Program-made: the position numbers and the translations under genes
NCBI GenBank assembly: GCA_029432795.1
Contig: JARNMJ010000007.1
Location: 1 to 64,000, forward strand
Direction: 5' to 3'
Origin: Pontiellaceae bacterium B12219
GTDB lineage: Bacteria > Verrucomicrobiota > Kiritimatiellia > Kiritimatiellales > Pontiellaceae
DNA length: 64,000 nt
The notes under the pieces: generated by a model
Database searches by the model: none
The model's input: the letters and a program-made list of their open reading frames with translations, nothing else
What the model was told of the DNA's origin: nothing
Shown: positions 1-7,906 of the stretch, piece by piece
How the letters are laid out: each line of letters starts with the position of its first letter
How positions within the stretch are numbered: the first letter of the stretch is position 1

Positions 1-71
1 GTTTTTCCGCCTCTTCTTGTTCGGTCTGTATACGTTTTTGTACACAGTTCGCATTTTTAACCCCGGTTTTA

Positions 72-674
72 TTGGGTTCGGATGTGGCTTCGAATGCCGC
101 CATCAAATTAGAGAAATTGGGTGCCCGGTTGGTTGCGGTGAATGATCACACAGCAACGCTGCTCAATCCGGATGGAATCCCGGCCGAAGCGCTTGCAGAC
201 CACGTGATGCAGCATCGCGGCATTAAAGGGTTTCTGCCGGAGCATGAAGTCGACGACGTGAATCTGTTCTGGGGACATGAAGCCGATTTTATGGTGCTGG
301 CTGCCATGGAAAACACCGTAACCGAATCCAATGCGGGGTTAATCCGTACACGGGTGATTCTTGAAGGGGCCAATGGACCGGTTACGACCGAAGCGGAAGA
401 ACTGTTGCTGAAGAACGGTATTCAGATTATTCCTGATGTGCTCGCCAATGCGGGCGGCGTGATTGTCTCCTATTTTGAATGGGTTCAGAACCGTAACAGC
501 GAGTATTGGAATGCGGATACGGTTGATGGGAAATTGCGCGAAAAAATCATTTCGGCCTATCACCAAATGGTGAAGATTTCGGAAGAACAGGGGATTACAA
601 TGCGGGAAGCGGCCTACGTTGAATCGCTCAAGCATCTCGAAGAGGTTTATCTGAAACGCGGCGTCTGGCCATAA
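72..674 (+). CDS. Glutamate dehydrogenase, C-terminal part, 5' end broken or missing
   Basis: The 200 residues match the NAD(P)-binding half of hexameric glutamate/leucine-type dehydrogenases: the Rossmann helix after the Gly motif (VASNAAIKLEKLGA), the ANGPVTTEAEELL segment and the conserved IPDVLANAGGVIVSYFEW block near residues 120-140. The enzyme interconverts glutamate with 2-oxoglutarate and ammonia. Family members have about 415-450 residues, so the substrate domain is absent. The expected G-F-G-N-V-A-S-N-A-A would need the codons ggg ttc gga aat gtg; the window has gggttcgga-t-gtg, as if two bases were lost near position 84. Bases 1-71 do not encode GDH-like sequence in any forward frame. 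The TTG at 72 is only the first possible start of the open frame, not a supported start. A contig-end artefact or a real truncation are both possible. Confidence 0.75.
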   Translation: MGSDVASNAAIKLEKLGARLVAVNDHTATLLNPDGIPAEALADHVMQHRGIKGFLPEHEVDDVNLFWGHEADFMVLAAMENTVTESNAGLIRTRVILEGANGPVTTEAEELLLKNGIQIIPDVLANAGGVIVSYFEWVQNRNSEYWNADTVDGKLREKIISAYHQMVKISEEQGITMREAAYVESLKHLEEVYLKRGVWP

Positions 675-684
675 AGATTCAGGT

Positions 685-1995
685 TTACGGGAGGAGCATT
701 CCGAGGTGGTTCTGTTTTTCCTTAACGGCTTCGCAGATCAGCTCGGCGGCGTGTTCGATCCCGAAGCAGGAACTATCAATCACCAAATGATAATTCGATG
801 CATGTCCCCATATCCGATGGGTATAGTGCCGGCTGTAGTTTTCGCGCTCGTGATCCGTTGCTTCGATTTTCTTTTCTGCGTCATGGGCGGAATATCCGAA
901 CTGTTGGCCAATACGCCGGATGCGAAATGTTTTGTCGGCGTGCACAAATACGGACAGCGTGTCGGGATATGACTTGAGCACAAAATCAGCTGCGCGCCCG
1001 ACAATGACACAGGGTTTTTCCTGAGCAATGGTTCGGATGACTTTGCTTTGCACCATAAAAAGCACATTCAGCGGCGGCAGCTTGTCGTTGACGTAGGCAT
1101 AGTTCTGCTCGTAGAGCTCATAGAGCAGGCGATGCGCGAGCTTCTGTTCATTTTCTTTTACGTATTCCGGCGTGAAACCGCTTTCGGCTGCCGTTAGTTC
1201 GATCAGGCGGGAATCGTAAAATGCGATGCCCAGTTTTTCGGCGACCCGCTGTCCGATTTCATGGCCGCCACTGCCGAACTCTCTGGCGATAGTGATGACG
1301 ATGTGGTGGTCCGGGGGAGCAATGTCGGTTTCCTGAGCCGGCGAAGTGTCATTTCCAAGCCAGCTGTCCAGCCCGGTCAATTTGCTGCTGAAAAACCGGG
1401 CAATTAATCCAACCAGTAATGCGGCCAGAATGGTCCCTTCCCGAATACCTTCCAAGCGTTGGAAAAAGAGCAGGGAACTGATGATGCCGAGAATGACCAG
1501 TGAGCTGTCGATGGTAACTTTTGCTTTGCCGAATTCCATGCTGCATACCTGAGTGACCGCCAGTGCGAGACCTTCGCCGGCCAGATAGGTTACCCGGGCT
1601 TTCACTTCAAGAAAAACGCCGAATGCCAGCACCACACAACTTAACAGGCAGCAAGCCGCTTTCATGCTGTAGGATGAAGGCTCCAATCCCTGCATCAGCG
1701 GCATACATAGATCGATGAAAACGCCGAACAGCAGGGCGACTGGAATCTGAATCAGTTGAACCCACTGATACCGCTTCCGCAAAAGCAGGATCTGTAAAAA
1801 GATCAGCAGAAGGTTGAGGATAATTGAGAATAGGCCGATTGAAACAGGGAATTGCAGGCTGTAGACATACGGCATGCAGGAAATCGGTGAGGTTCCCAAG
1901 TCGGCCTTGATCGACAGGTCGACTCCGATGGCCATGATCAGGAGACCCACGGTTAACAGGCTGATCCGTTTCAGTAGATTTAAATCGGCTTTCAT
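685..1995 (-). CDS. YczE/YitT-type membrane protein fused to cytidylate-kinase-like domain
   Basis: The N-terminal 200 residues hold five or six hydrophobic segments and the pattern GVDLSIKADLGTSPISCMPY, typical of YczE/YyaS-type integral membrane proteins (DUF6198). After an acidic linker comes a soluble domain with a P-loop-like AREFGSGGHEIG (about residues 237-248) and a later VIVGRAADFVL motif, as in the cytidylate kinase-like family (Cytidylate_kin2). The soluble part presumably binds a nucleoside phosphate; the role of the fusion is unknown. I prefer the ATG at 1995, which has GGAAG upstream, over the ATG at 2022, which has none. Transcribed toward the GDH remnant. A 15-bp dispersed palindrome lies inside the coding sequence and reads as FQRLE. 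Confidence 0.75.
   Translation of the reverse strand: MKADLNLLKRISLLTVGLLIMAIGVDLSIKADLGTSPISCMPYVYSLQFPVSIGLFSIILNLLLIFLQILLLRKRYQWVQLIQIPVALLFGVFIDLCMPLMQGLEPSSYSMKAACCLLSCVVLAFGVFLEVKARVTYLAGEGLALAVTQVCSMEFGKAKVTIDSSLVILGIISSLLFFQRLEGIREGTILAALLVGLIARFFSSKLTGLDSWLGNDTSPAQETDIAPPDHHIVITIAREFGSGGHEIGQRVAEKLGIAFYDSRLIELTAAESGFTPEYVKENEQKLAHRLLYELYEQNYAYVNDKLPPLNVLFMVQSKVIRTIAQEKPCVIVGRAADFVLKSYPDTLSVFVHADKTFRIRRIGQQFGYSAHDAEKKIEATDHERENYSRHYTHRIWGHASNYHLVIDSSCFGIEHAAELICEAVKEKQNHLGMLLP
1450..1464. repeat. Dispersed palindrome TTCCAAGCGTTGGAA
   Basis: Perfect 6+3+6 palindrome inside the YczE/kinase fusion gene; on the coding strand it reads FQRLE. Confidence 0.85.
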
Positions 1996-2247
1996 GCTTC
2001 GGCTTCCGGAAATGAGACGCATTTTTCCGATGCCGGGACATCAATATTTAAACGGGCCAATCAGGCGAGATCTATTGTTCGGAAACGGAAATGAAAAGCG
2101 GAAAATATCGCCCGTATTTTTTATTGTCAAGTTTGGCGGGTTTTCACTGTGCCAATTACCTGATTGTGAAAGGTGCGGAAATTCAGGATGAAAATCTCCG
2201 GGAGGTTCTTTTTGGCAGGGCCGTTATCCGGTCAGGTTTTGAGCGGA

Positions 2248-2820
2248 TCAGTGTTTGCGTGCCAGCATGGATACACTGTTTGAAAGACTGCGCCGGGGCA
2301 ACAGATCGGGACCTTCATAAATACTTTTTACATCAGAAACCGAATACATCGCGGTTTTATCAAGCGATTTGATCAGCTGAATAAGCGATGGAACGTTGCG
2401 CCTTTTTTCAATAATGAACAGTAATTCAACCGGATGAGGTTTCCCCATATCTCCATCGAAAGAAACCACCTGAAACCCTGCCTCGCGTAATTCACCCGCC
2501 AGAATATCGCGATTAAATGAGATGCAGCGAATAAGCTCATTTCCAATCGCAAAACGGTTTTCAATGGAGATGCCCACATAATTGCCCACCGCGAAACCGG
2601 TGGCATAGGCCAATGCAAGATACCACTGATCCAGGTTGGTCAGCACATGAGACGCCGCGACCAGCCAGATCATGATTTCAAAAAAACCGATAATCGAGGC
2701 CAGCAATTTACGACTGCGAAAGATGAGGATGGTCCGAAATGTTCCAAGCGAAACATCGGCAACTCGAGCGATAAAAATTAAAGGCACTAACAGATAGGGG
2801 TGATGGATAAACAGTTCCAT
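2248..2820 (-). CDS. DUF5698/DUF2179 membrane protein (UPF0316 family)
   Basis: Protein of 190 residues with three membrane segments (about residues 10-90, including VADVSLGTFRTILIFR and EIMIWLVAASHVL), followed by a soluble domain of about 90 residues that matches DUF2179 (FNRDILAGELREAGFQVVSFDGDMGK). This arrangement is the UPF0316/YebE family, of unknown function; the DUF2179 domain is thought to bind a small ligand or nucleotide. It is the last gene of the minus-strand run dgcN-like, racemase, ycaO, with only 15 nt after the ycaO stop, so it is probably co-transcribed. The 225 bp between it and the next gene downstream hold no convincing gene or terminator. Confidence 0.75.
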   Translation of the reverse strand: MELFIHHPYLLVPLIFIARVADVSLGTFRTILIFRSRKLLASIIGFFEIMIWLVAASHVLTNLDQWYLALAYATGFAVGNYVGISIENRFAIGNELIRCISFNRDILAGELREAGFQVVSFDGDMGKPHPVELLFIIEKRRNVPSLIQLIKSLDKTAMYSVSDVKSIYEGPDLLPRRSLSNSVSMLARKH

Positions 2821-2835
2821 GAAAAATGCTCCTCG

Positions 2836-4605
2836 TTAATCGCAGGCCTGTTGTTCTGCTTTGAGCGGATGAAGGCGCTGATAGATATCGATAAACGTTT
2901 GATGAGCCGGCGATATATTTTCCCAGCAATCGGAAAACGTCAGTCCATGAAAGGTCGTTGTTCCGGCAACAATTGCCCGCGCGTCGGACAGGAGCAGTTC
3001 ATCAAAAAACAGGCCGAGTGCTGTGCCGTAGCGAGCAGGGGCTGCTCCGGACAATTCGAGGTTAAGCAATGTGTGAATTACGCGGTATAGTTTTTCCCTG
3101 GCGGGCGGTAAGCAGTCAAAATTCAAACACCAGCTGCACCAGATCTCGGCTTCTTCGAGGTTGCCGGTTGCGAGGGCGAGCATCCCTTTAAGTTCGCCGA
3201 TACGCAAGGTATGCCAAACAGAGCCTTCTTCAAAGAGTACGCCGATGGCATCGGAAACGGGTTGCAGATCGTTCAGCCCGAGCTCTGCCAGGTTATCGGC
3301 GAATTTTTTTAATTCGTCGATGGACATGTGCTTCAGAGTGAGCAGTTGCGGGCGCAGGGAAGCTCCGGTGTTTTTATTACTCCAGATCAGATCGTCGGGA
3401 AGATAGATGTCTGACATTCCGGGAATGATGATGCGGCAGGTGTAGATGCCGCAATGGCGATATTCAGCACAATAGGCTTCGTGTCCGGATTGGGTGATGA
3501 TGGTCTTAAGATGGTCATATTCTTCGGCGGTGCTGCCTTCGAAATTCCAATCGTTAAATTCAAAATCGGATTGATCGCCGAACATCTTCCACGAAAGCAG
3601 TCCGTCGGAATCGATAAAGTGGCTTTCCAGATTGAGTTCGTCAGCAACGGTGTCGAGATCGTGCGACGGCCGTTTGAACACATCGAGCTGGTCGAGGCCG
3701 CGCCCCTGCAGGAGTTCGGTCACCGTGCGTTCGAGTGCCACCTCAAAGCGGCAGCTTGCTCCGAAAGAAGCATAACAGCCGCCGTTTTCAGGGTTGATCA
3801 GCAGGACGCAGATCACGGGGAACTGGCCGCCCATGGATGCGTCTTTAACCAGAATGGGGAATCCGTTTGCGCGAAGCTCTTCGATGTCATTTTGTATGCG
3901 GGGATAACGTGCGAGTATTTCAGGGGGCACCGTGGGCAGGCAAAGTCCCATGGCGATTACATTGTTTTTAACATATCGTTCCAGAATTTCCGCCATGGCC
4001 TGCGCACGGCATTCAGTCCGCGTGTTGCCGGCAGCCATGCCGTTGCTCACATACAGGTTTGTGAGAATGCTGACGGGAAAATAGACGATCTTCTTGCTGC
4101 TGATCTGCTCAAAGGGCAGGGCGGCAATTCCGCGGTCGGGGTGGTCGGTATTATTGTCAAGCAGTTGCGCCGGGATCAGTTCACGGTCCGAATTATAGAA
4201 TGAATGCAGAGCGGCTGTGAGCAGCTGCGTTCCATCGGGGTGATGCGTTGGAACCGTCGATGGTGCTTCAATCGGAAACCACTTTTCATTGGGAAAAAAG
4301 ACAAAGTCCTTTTTCGCAATATTGCTACCCAAATAATAGTCGTAAAAAAACAGGTTGGTGGAGAGCCGCTCGAAAAATTCGAGCACGGCACTGGCTTCAC
4401 TGGCCAATTCCGAGCGGCCTTTACCGTTGGTATAAATCTGCGGACATTCCGTTGAACGCAGATGCACGGACCAGCAGTTTTGTACGGGGTGTTTGCTGGA
4501 AACCAGTTCGATGGGAAACCCCTGTTCACGGAGCAGTTTACGTGCGTTTGCGATGGTGTCTTCCAGTGCGGAATCTTTACCGGGGATATGTGTTTTTGTG
4601 GTCAT
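2836..4605 (-). CDS. ycaO: YcaO-type cyclodehydratase-like protein (RimO accessory type)
   Basis: At 589 residues it matches E. coli YcaO (586) in length and opening pattern (FIPGKDAALEDSI-type; here HIPGKDSALEDTI). The glutamate-rich ATP-binding segments of the YcaO fold are visible: SEASAVLEFFERLS (about 70-83), AQAMAEILERYV, and RFEVALERTVTELLQGRG. A C-terminal helical repeat domain follows. YcaO proteins use ATP to activate peptide amide bonds; the E. coli protein is genetically linked to RimO methylthiolation of ribosomal protein S12. The start overlaps the stop of the racemase gene by 4 nt, so translation is probably coupled. Its place beside amino-acid racemase and DUF1611 genes is unusual for a ribosome-modification factor. 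It lacks the PxPxP-like tail seen in azoline-forming YcaOs. Confidence 0.9.
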   Translation of the reverse strand: MTTKTHIPGKDSALEDTIANARKLLREQGFPIELVSSKHPVQNCWSVHLRSTECPQIYTNGKGRSELASEASAVLEFFERLSTNLFFYDYYLGSNIAKKDFVFFPNEKWFPIEAPSTVPTHHPDGTQLLTAALHSFYNSDRELIPAQLLDNNTDHPDRGIAALPFEQISSKKIVYFPVSILTNLYVSNGMAAGNTRTECRAQAMAEILERYVKNNVIAMGLCLPTVPPEILARYPRIQNDIEELRANGFPILVKDASMGGQFPVICVLLINPENGGCYASFGASCRFEVALERTVTELLQGRGLDQLDVFKRPSHDLDTVADELNLESHFIDSDGLLSWKMFGDQSDFEFNDWNFEGSTAEEYDHLKTIITQSGHEAYCAEYRHCGIYTCRIIIPGMSDIYLPDDLIWSNKNTGASLRPQLLTLKHMSIDELKKFADNLAELGLNDLQPVSDAIGVLFEEGSVWHTLRIGELKGMLALATGNLEEAEIWCSWCLNFDCLPPAREKLYRVIHTLLNLELSGAAPARYGTALGLFFDELLLSDARAIVAGTTTFHGLTFSDCWENISPAHQTFIDIYQRLHPLKAEQQACD

Positions 4606-5741
4606 AGGCTTTCCTTATAAGCGGGAATGAGCTGGCGGGCCTTTTCTGCGGGCGAACGCGAGGGCAGAATGGTGGCGGTCCGCTTTTTCCAAAGCTTGGA
4701 AATAAAGGGCGAAGTCATTGCCCGGAGCAAGGCGCTGTAGTTGAGCTGAAATGCAATTTCGGTGCCGACGGGATGGCTGAGGCCGTTGGTTTTAACCACT
4801 AAATGGTCGCTGCTGGCTTCCAGGATTTCAATATCATGGGGGGCTTCCAGTCCGGAGGGATCAATATCCTGACGACCCAGAGCGAGGATGGCCTGTTGAA
4901 TGGGACCGTTCGTCTTCGGGGGCGCAGGAATGCCGAACGCATTTTGTGCGATGGTTCCCCACGGTTGCGATGGTTTTATCTTTGATTCAATCACCTCGGC
5001 CACGAGGGTGATGGCATCGGTGTGCAGTCCAATGATCGGTTTACGGTGGAGCGGATCGCAGCCGAGCAGAATGGATTCGCCCAAACGCAGATTATTTACG
5101 CGCCCGGTATCGGCTCCGCTGAGGGCCCAGTGCAGATTGGCCGAGTTTCCACCCGACACCACCTCCAGCTGAAATCCGAAGAAGGACTCGATTGCATTTG
5201 CAAGGGCAGAGAGCCTCGCCATGTTTTCGGCATCCGGCACGACTCCGCTGCGGCAGGCCAGATTGGTTCCGATACCTTTAATGGCGATATTCGGCAGATG
5301 CAGGATGGCTTGAACCGTTTGCATCACGTCGTTGGGCAGAATCCCTTCGCGCAGATCGCCCAGTTCAACCATCAGTACGATTCCATGAATCCGCTTTGCT
5401 TTTTTCGCTGCGTCAGAAAGCAGACGGATGACATCGATTTCGGTATTAAAACTGAGCTCCGTGTATTTCACGACGCGTGCCGCCTGACTGCTCATCGGCG
5501 AGCGAATGAGCGCCATGGGGGCTCTGATTCCTCCCTGGCGCATTCGGGTTATGTTTTCAATGCGGGCATCTCCCAGCGTTTTAATGCCCGCTGAAAGGAG
5601 AGTATTTGCAACTTCAGAGGAACCCAGAGTGGCTTTCATGACGGCAGTAACCGAAATGCCTTTCGGAGCCAAACGGCTGACGAGGGTGCGTGCGTTGAAT
5701 TGTATTTTTTCCAGATCGATCTCTAATCGCGGCGCAATCAT
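4602..5741 (-). CDS. PLP-dependent amino-acid racemase (alanine/ornithine racemase family)
   Basis: A fold-type III PLP enzyme of 379 residues. The N-terminal block ISVTAVMKATLG carries the lysine that binds PLP in alanine racemase-like proteins, and VVSGGNSANLHWAL around residue 195-208 fits the phosphate-binding part of the barrel. It resembles the 'alanine/ornithine racemase family' more than canonical Alr and lacks Alr's usual motifs. It should racemise an amino acid in the cytoplasm; the substrate cannot be read from sequence. It overlaps both neighbours by 4 nt (DUF1611 upstream, ycaO downstream), a tightly coupled operon. A copy of the dispersed palindrome lies near the 3' end and encodes SKLWKK. 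Confidence 0.8.
   Translation of the reverse strand: MIAPRLEIDLEKIQFNARTLVSRLAPKGISVTAVMKATLGSSEVANTLLSAGIKTLGDARIENITRMRQGGIRAPMALIRSPMSSQAARVVKYTELSFNTEIDVIRLLSDAAKKAKRIHGIVLMVELGDLREGILPNDVMQTVQAILHLPNIAIKGIGTNLACRSGVVPDAENMARLSALANAIESFFGFQLEVVSGGNSANLHWALSGADTGRVNNLRLGESILLGCDPLHRKPIIGLHTDAITLVAEVIESKIKPSQPWGTIAQNAFGIPAPPKTNGPIQQAILALGRQDIDPSGLEAPHDIEILEASSDHLVVKTNGLSHPVGTEIAFQLNYSALLRAMTSPFISKLWKKRTATILPSRSPAEKARQLIPAYKESL
4687..4701. repeat. Dispersed palindrome TTCCAAAGCTTGGAA
   Basis: Perfect 6+3+6 palindrome inside the racemase gene; the centre is AGC. On the coding strand it lies in the codons for SKLWKK. Confidence 0.85.
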
Positions 5742-6844
5742 ATAATCTGGGTAAGCAGTCTTTTCCTAAGCACAGGAAAAGCTTCTACAACCATATCAAC
5801 GAGCCGGTCCGTAGAGCGGGTGAGTGCATCGGTGGCCGGAATGCCGAGTTCCGCCTCATAGGTTTTGATTGCGGCGCTGACCGCTTCGTCGGTCATGTTT
5901 TCGTGATTGATGGTCAGGCCGATCACTTTCGTCGGGGCAAAGGTTTCGATGAGATTGATTTCGGAGGCTGCAGAGGGCATCGGAATTTCCGGGAAGTCGC
6001 CCAGATGCGTGCGTGCAGGCGCATGCTGCAGCACTACGCCATTGGCCATGCTGCCGCGGAGAATATATGCGGAAGTCAGATAGGCCGGATGGCTTAGGGC
6101 GCCTTGCCCTTCAACAATAATAACGTCGGGGTGTTCTCCTTTAAAGGCTTCAATCATTGTGGACTCTAATTCGCCGGAGCAGAATTGGCAGGGAATCGCA
6201 TCGATAGCAAGCCCGTACCGGGCACCCTGGATCAAACCGGTCTGGCCGGTGCCGATCAGAACCGCTTTGATGCCGCGTTCGTTCAACGCACGCGTGAGGA
6301 TGGTGGCTGTGGTGCGTTTGCCAATCGCACCGTCGGTGCCGAGGACCGCAATCCGGGGACAGGTGACTTTGGCGATCCGGCCGCTGAACATCCGCAGATC
6401 TTTTTTGGGGCGGGGCCGCCGGATATCAATAATCTTAACGTTTCCGGCTTTGCCCGCTGCAGCGAACTCAGGATCATCGTTTAAGAATTCATGCAGGCCG
6501 TTCACGATATTCATACCCTGTCCCATTGCGTCGAGCACGAGGCTGCGTTCGACGGGAGAGAGCATGCCGCTGGCTGGCGCCATTCCGTAAATGAAATAGT
6601 CGGGTACTGCACTGGTGTCGTCCAATGCCGCCGAAAGATCGGTGAAAATCGGGATTCCATTCGGGCTTTCATCGAGTACTTCCCCGGCATCCTTACCTGC
6701 TTTTGTGCTGTCGATGACTGAGAGGATTTTATATTTCTCGGAATATCGAACGAGTCCGTTGGCGGTTTTTCCGTCCATCGCACCGAAGTTTGCTTCGCAA
6801 TAAACGATTGCGGTTGGGTGACAGGGGCTATTAGAGATGGACAT
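5738..6844 (-). CDS. DUF1611 P-loop protein, DgcN-like (possible D-glutamate N-acetyltransferase)
   Basis: Protein of 368 residues with an N-terminal DUF1611_N-like domain and a C-terminal P-loop domain whose Walker A is GTDGAIGKRTT (about residue 169-179), followed by VIIVEGQGALSHPAY. This is the DUF1611 family. One member, DgcN of marine bacteria, has been described as an N-acetyltransferase in D-glutamate catabolism, where it works with the enolase-superfamily enzyme DgcA. Here no DgcA is adjacent; a PLP racemase is, overlapping by 4 nt. First gene of the operon. AGGAGG sits 5 nt before the ATG and can pair with CCTCCT upstream in the leader, suggesting translational control. The D-glutamate role is an inference from the family. 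Confidence 0.75.
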   Translation of the reverse strand: MSISNSPCHPTAIVYCEANFGAMDGKTANGLVRYSEKYKILSVIDSTKAGKDAGEVLDESPNGIPIFTDLSAALDDTSAVPDYFIYGMAPASGMLSPVERSLVLDAMGQGMNIVNGLHEFLNDDPEFAAAGKAGNVKIIDIRRPRPKKDLRMFSGRIAKVTCPRIAVLGTDGAIGKRTTATILTRALNERGIKAVLIGTGQTGLIQGARYGLAIDAIPCQFCSGELESTMIEAFKGEHPDVIIVEGQGALSHPAYLTSAYILRGSMANGVVLQHAPARTHLGDFPEIPMPSAASEINLIETFAPTKVIGLTINHENMTDEAVSAAIKTYEAELGIPATDALTRSTDRLVDMVVEAFPVLRKRLLTQII

Positions 6845-6955
6845 AAGTCCTCCTTGAGTATGTTCAGAGGAGGCGACGGGATCGTGCCTGCCGGAATTGG
6901 CAGAAGGTCAACGAGAGGACCCCACTAAAAGTGGTTGAATGGTCACAACGTACTC
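6845..6955 (-). promoter_or_regulatory. Structured leader RNA with sequestered ribosome-binding site (candidate riboswitch)
   Basis: Read on the minus strand, the leader of the DUF1611 operon can form hairpins CCACT/AGTGG (6934-6922), GGTC/GACC (6921-6906) and CTGCC/GGCAG with a 6-nt loop (6903-6888). Then CCTCCT (6873-6868) faces the Shine-Dalgarno AGGAGG (6854-6849) across a 13-nt loop, just before the ATG at 6844. That last pair is the usual form of a translation-blocking expression platform. I do not recognise the upstream part as a known riboswitch class. No promoter was assigned. Confidence 0.5.
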
Positions 6956-7074
6956 CGTTTTTCGGATAATAGATAGGGTAATCGCTTATTCCTTTAAAAT
7001 CATTGGGATACGTAAAATGGAAGGCTATGGGGAGTATGTTTTTTTATTCAATGTCCGGTTGCTCCGTGACGGAC

Positions 7075-7131
7075 TTTTTTTCGTGTATATTCGGGCGGAT
7101 ACCTATAGATTCCGTGCCTTATTCAGGAGAG
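7075..7131 (+). promoter_or_regulatory. Putative promoter and leader shared in form with proS
   Basis: A T-run followed by CGTGTAT (7082-7088), a 17-nt spacer and TAGATTCCG (7106-7114), then AGGAGA (7125-7130). The same boxes with the same 17-nt spacer occur before proS at 7850-7882. The geometry fits a -35/-10 promoter, though the boxes are far from TTGACA/TATAAT. Confidence 0.4.
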
Positions 7132-7147
7132 TTGGAGAAGCTTGACG

Positions 7148-7735
7148 ATGGGATCTGAAAATAATCTGAAACAGGCTTCGTTGCAGGACCGTATGACGAA
7201 ACTGACCCAAACCCGGTTCAACTACTGGGCGGAGTTTGTGATCGATATTCCGTTGGGGGGGCTGCTGATCGTTGCCGGCGTGCGAAACCATGAACTCGGC
7301 CCCGTCGTGATAGTACTTACCGTTCTGCTGGGTCTTCTGCTCTACAGTTTTATAGAATATTTCTTTCATCGCTGGCTGTTTCACGGTCCGGTGGAGATCA
7401 TGGCGGAGGGACACCGGGCGCATCATGACGATCCGATGGGCTACGATGCGCTGCCGTTTTTTCTGCCGGCGATCATCATGTTGGTGCTCACCGGAGTGTT
7501 TGTGCTGTTTATGCCGCTGAAAGTTGCCTTGCTGCTGATGGGAACCATCACGCTGAGTTACACGACGTATGGTCTGAGTCATTTCATTATTCACCACCAC
7601 CGGTTTCGGAAGGTTTTTGCCCGTGACTGGGCGGCGAATCATCATATCCATCATCACCATGAAGATAAAAACTTCGGTGTAACAACGCCATTGTGGGATA
7701 TTGTGCTCGGAACGCTTTATAAAAGAAAGCGGTAG
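7148..7735 (+). CDS. Membrane fatty acid hydroxylase / sterol desaturase superfamily protein
   Basis: Protein of 195 residues with four hydrophobic segments and the histidine clusters of the di-iron fatty acid hydroxylase superfamily: HRWLFH (about 74-79), HRAHH (89-93), HFIIHHHRF and NHHIHHHH near the C-terminus. Such enzymes hydroxylate or desaturate lipids at the membrane using O2 and a di-iron centre. The substrate is unknown. An O2-dependent enzyme would be notable if the organism is an anaerobe. ATG at 7148 is chosen over the in-frame TTG at 7142; GGAG and AGGAGA lie upstream. A shared promoter-like leader with proS suggests similar regulation. Confidence 0.8.
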   Translation: MGSENNLKQASLQDRMTKLTQTRFNYWAEFVIDIPLGGLLIVAGVRNHELGPVVIVLTVLLGLLLYSFIEYFFHRWLFHGPVEIMAEGHRAHHDDPMGYDALPFFLPAIIMLVLTGVFVLFMPLKVALLLMGTITLSYTTYGLSHFIIHHHRFRKVFARDWAANHHIHHHHEDKNFGVTTPLWDIVLGTLYKRKR

Positions 7736-7847
7736 ATCTTTTGCCGCGAAGGGTTGCATGGCTGTAACCGTCTGTTGTCCCGGTTTTGGAGGATCGCTTC
7801 GGGGGAGCCGCCTGAAGGGGGAACAACCTGCCTTGATCTCATTTTTT

Positions 7848-7900
7848 TGCGTGTATTCCGATGCGTGTGCCTGTAGATTCCGCGCTTCATTTTTAGGAGA
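7848..7900 (+). promoter_or_regulatory. Putative proS promoter and leader
   Basis: T-run, CGTGTAT (7850-7856), 17-nt spacer, TAGATTCCG (7874-7882), and AGGAGA (7895-7900) 7 nt before the proS ATG. Same layout as the leader at 7075-7131. Confidence 0.4.
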
Positions 7901-7906
7901 ATTTGT

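Noticed and set aside
3454-4203. Plus-strand open frame antisense to ycaO
   Set aside because: Mirrors the codon bias of ycaO; ycaO has family length and motifs on the other strand.
6939-7145. Small plus-strand open frame before the hydroxylase gene
   Set aside because: It crosses the leader and promoter-like region, has no ribosome-binding site or similarity, and starts in the DUF1611 leader.
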